In this document: positions 7,129 through 8,372 of the stretch, one piece after another
Layout of the letters: each line of letters opens with the position of its first letter
How positions within the stretch are numbered: position 1 is the stretch's first letter
Origin: an uncultured Burkholderiales Genera incertae sedis bacterium
GTDB taxonomy: Bacteria; Pseudomonadota; Gammaproteobacteria; Burkholderiales; Eutrophovitaceae
Assembly: GCA_905479505.1 (NCBI GenBank)
Contig: CAJQMS010000115.1
Coordinates: 1-8,372 of the forward strand
DNA: 8,372 bases
Direction: 5' to 3'
The notes under the pieces: model-generated
What the model saw: only the letters and a program-made list of their open reading frames with translations
Databases searched by the model: none
Told to the model about the DNA's origin: nothing
Made by a program: the position numbers and the translations under genes

Positions 7129-7161
7129 ATTTAAGAGGCACTAAATAAGTGCCTCTTAAAT
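7129..7161 (-). other. Perfect 13-bp stem-loop directly after rpmF
   Basis: ATTTAAGAGGCAC at 7129-7141 and GTGCCTCTTAAAT at 7149-7161 are exact reverse complements around a 7-base loop. The stem touches the last base of the rpmF stop codon. On the transcribed strand the stem is not followed by a U run (the next bases are GACCAATTGG), so it is not a standard intrinsic terminator. A stem of this length in the transcript could act as a partial terminator, an RNase processing site or a 3' stabiliser separating ribosomal protein expression from the fab genes downstream. The structure is certain from sequence; the role is inferred. Confidence 0.65.
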
Positions 7162-7340
7162 CAATCCTCGTTTTTTTGGATAACTTTTTTGCCTCTATAA
7201 AAGCCGTTAGGGCTAATATGATGACGCAGATGTGTTTCTCCGGTAGTCGGCTCAATAGCTATCGAAGGACTGGAAAGCGAATCATGCGCGCGGCGCATAT
7301 TACGACGAGATGGTGATACTTTTGTTTTTTGTACAGCCAT
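7161..7340 (-). CDS. rpmF: 50S ribosomal protein L32
   Basis: This 59-residue basic protein begins MAVQKTKVSPSRRNMRRAHD and ends in a HLRHHISPNGFYRGKKVI block, which is the bacterial L32 signature (E. coli L32 has 57 residues with the same RRxMRR, HLRHHI and YYRGRKVI elements). L32 is a component of the large ribosomal subunit. The usual zinc-binding cysteines of some L32 variants are absent, as in the E. coli type. The start is ATG 7340, with GGAG 10 bases upstream (7351-7354). The gene follows yceD after 35 bases and precedes plsX, exactly the conserved yceD-rpmF-plsX order. A strong stem-loop begins at its stop codon. Confidence 0.97.
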   Translation of the reverse strand: MAVQKTKVSPSRRNMRRAHDSLSSPSIAIEPTTGETHLRHHISPNGFYRGKKVIQKNED

Positions 7341-7375
7341 TGTGTGATTACTCCAAGTTTCTTAATTATAGAAGC

Positions 7376-7858
7376 CTATTTCAGGCCTATGAAAGGATTT
7401 GTTATGTCTGACGTCTCCACAAACACTTGCGGCTTTACACAAACCCCTTCGTCGTGAAGAGGCACCATTGGCAAAGCCAATAATAATTCCTCCTCAATGA
7501 AATTCAATAAATCCAGTTCTGTCTCAGCGAGTATCGTGTTTATAGCCTCTTCTTCTTCGCCGACCTCACCGAGCTGACTTTCGTTTTTAGCTATTATAAA
7601 CCGACTTCGGTAATTAATCTGAAAATCGTATAAATCCAGGCATCTCTGGCAGGTCAGTTTCAGACCACCTGATATATCAACGTCGAGAAAGGGTTTTCCA
7701 TCTTTTTCCCTATCCCCATATACATTTGCTTCAATCTCATCGTTTACGAGGACTGCCTCATCGGTTAACCTTGGAAGATCTGCTCGCGTGAGGACAAACT
7801 TCTGATGTTTTCCTTTTCGTGTGAAATCTAGTGTATTTATAATTATTCTATTTGTCAT
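7376..7858 (-). CDS. yceD: DUF177 protein YceD, large-subunit rRNA accumulation protein
   Basis: The 160-residue protein belongs to the YceD/DUF177 family, which has been linked to 23S rRNA accumulation and large-subunit assembly; the exact mechanism is not settled. Family features are the N-terminal INTLDFTRKGKHQKF region, the LTCQRCLD motif with C70 and C73 (CxxC), an acidic GEEEEA stretch, the ELDLLNFIEEELLLALPMVPLHDEGVC segment with C140 (given here as motif landmarks: DLLNFIEEEL, ALPMVPLHD), and an NPFIGLK tail. The start is ATG 7858, giving MTNRIIIN. A longer in-frame form from 7951 is rejected because it would run across the promoter and into the divergent Maf gene, and its extra 31 residues match nothing in the family. 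The start lies only 9 bases after the -10 element, so its mRNA may have almost no leader. It heads the rpmF-plsX-fab cluster. Confidence 0.93.
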   Translation of the reverse strand: MTNRIIINTLDFTRKGKHQKFVLTRADLPRLTDEAVLVNDEIEANVYGDREKDGKPFLDVDISGGLKLTCQRCLDLYDFQINYRSRFIIAKNESQLGEVGEEEEAINTILAETELDLLNFIEEELLLALPMVPLHDEGVCVKPQVFVETSDITNPFIGLK

Positions 7859-7867
7859 TGCGCGCGT

Positions 7868-7896
7868 ATGATATTGATTTAATGTGTAATTGTCAA
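7868..7896 (-). promoter_or_regulatory. Sigma-70 promoter for yceD-rpmF-plsX-fab
   Basis: On the minus strand TTGACA (7896-7891, perfect -35) is followed after exactly 17 bases by TATCAT (7873-7868, five of six matches to the -10 consensus). Next comes the GC-rich discriminator ACGCGCGCA and then the yceD ATG at 7858. The predicted start of transcription (about 7859-7862) leaves a leader of only a few bases. GC-rich discriminators are typical of promoters repressed by ppGpp and DksA, and the corresponding E. coli region is reported to be under stringent control. Regulation here is inferred. Confidence 0.8.
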
Positions 7897-7922
7897 AATT
7901 TTTATTTCGAAAATGCAAACTT

Positions 7923-8372
7923 ATGGCTGTTGAAAAGTCGCCCGTTATCATCCTTGCTTCAACGTCGATTTATCGTCGTGAATTGCTCGGTCGCATCTGT
8001 AAACAGTTTATTACTCTGTCTCCAAATATAGATGAAACGCCGTTAGCTAACGAAAATGCGAATAATTGCTCGGAACGGTTAGCCATTGCGAAAGCTCGAA
8101 TTATCGCGAAAACTCAAACTAATGCCTTAGTAATAGGCTCAGATCAAGTCGCAGAATGTGACGGGCTAAGATTATCAAAGCCCGGCACTATCGATAATGC
8201 AATTGCCCAACTGACCTTTGCCAGTGGAAAATTGGCGCACTTCTACACCGGTGTCTGCGTTTGGAACACGGAGTCTGGCGAATGTCGATCAAAGGTTGTC
8301 GAGACGAAAGTGAGATTCCGGTCTCTCAAACAATCGGAGATAGAACGCTATGTCGAGACAGAGGATGTTCTC
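7923..8372 (+). CDS. yceF: Maf-family nucleotide pyrophosphatase, YceF type (3' end beyond window)
   Basis: The first 150 codons of a Maf protein run to the right edge without a stop. The sequence opens MAVEKSPVIILASTSIYRRELL, with the Maf STSxxRRxLL motif after a short strand. It continues with IDETP, ERLAIAKAR, VIGSDQV (the aspartate is the expected catalytic residue), FYTGVCVW and the R..L..SEIERYV segment. The pattern matches E. coli YceF, a 7-methyl-GTP pyrophosphatase thought to remove modified nucleotides, better than the dTTP/UTP-type YhdE. One detail differs: SKP stands where the family usually has GKP. The ATG at 7923 is the natural start by alignment, although no clear ribosome-binding sequence precedes it. 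It is transcribed away from yceD, as in E. coli. No convincing plus-strand promoter is visible in the 64-base gap. Confidence 0.92.
   Translation, partial: MAVEKSPVIILASTSIYRRELLGRICKQFITLSPNIDETPLANENANNCSERLAIAKARIIAKTQTNALVIGSDQVAECDGLRLSKPGTIDNAIAQLTFASGKLAHFYTGVCVWNTESGECRSKVVETKVRFRSLKQSEIERYVETEDVL

Noticed and set aside
7129..7161. Intrinsic (rho-independent) terminator after rpmF
   Set aside because: The stem is strong, but neither strand has a U run after it and plsX continues in the same direction; it is kept as a stem-loop of unknown role.
7859..7951. N-terminal extension of yceD by 31 codons to an ATG at 7951
   Set aside because: It would cover the -10 and -35 elements and overlap the divergent Maf start, and the extra residues have no counterpart in the DUF177 family.
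1..8372. Mobile elements, CRISPR arrays, tRNA or rRNA genes, phage or defence genes
   Set aside because: None was found on either strand. No direct-repeat arrays, transposase motifs or tRNA-like cloverleafs were seen, and gene order is the conserved housekeeping one.

Overview
This window is a housekeeping locus from a proteobacterium, most likely a gammaproteobacterium. It carries the classic fatty acid biosynthesis (fab) cluster in the order known from Escherichia coli. On the minus strand, in transcription order from right to left, it reads yceD - rpmF - plsX - fabH - fabD - fabG - acpP - fabF - mltG - tmk - holB. A divergent Maf-family pyrophosphatase gene (yceF type) on the plus strand runs off the right end. 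Protein matches to the E. coli families are strong along their whole length. The DNA is moderately AT-rich by eye, and GTG and TTG starts are used for fabD, tmk and mltG. I cannot name the genus; an uncultured or environmental gammaproteobacterium would fit.

Layout. 1-97: first 32 codons of holB (clamp-loader delta prime), overlapping the end of tmk. 88-705: thymidylate kinase. 720-1715: MltG murein transglycosylase. 1759-2999: fabF, interrupted by a one-base frameshift just before the catalytic cysteine codon. 3039-3278: acyl carrier protein. 3279-3370: a 92-base gap with a candidate extended -10 promoter and a 12-bp palindrome. 3371-7056: fabG, fabD, fabH and plsX, tightly packed and partly overlapping. 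7057-7160: a spacer with a perfect 13-bp stem-loop and a second dyad. 7161-7340: rpmF (ribosomal protein L32, 59 codons). 7376-7858: yceD (DUF177). 7859-7922: divergent intergenic region with a near-consensus sigma-70 promoter facing yceD. 7923-8372: the 5' part of the Maf gene. No stretch over 300 bases lacks a gene.

How the genes work together. PlsX links the acyl-ACP pool to phospholipid synthesis. FabD loads malonyl groups onto ACP, FabH starts chains, FabG does the first reduction and FabF elongates. YceD and L32 tie the transcript to large ribosomal subunit production, so one promoter can couple membrane and ribosome synthesis to growth. MltG, Tmk and HolB extend the theme to cell wall and DNA replication. 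pabC, which sits between fabF and mltG in E. coli, is absent.

I do not see a previously undescribed system. The items most worth checking are the fabF frameshift, the nearly leaderless yceD promoter with its GC-rich discriminator, and the stem-loop between rpmF and plsX.
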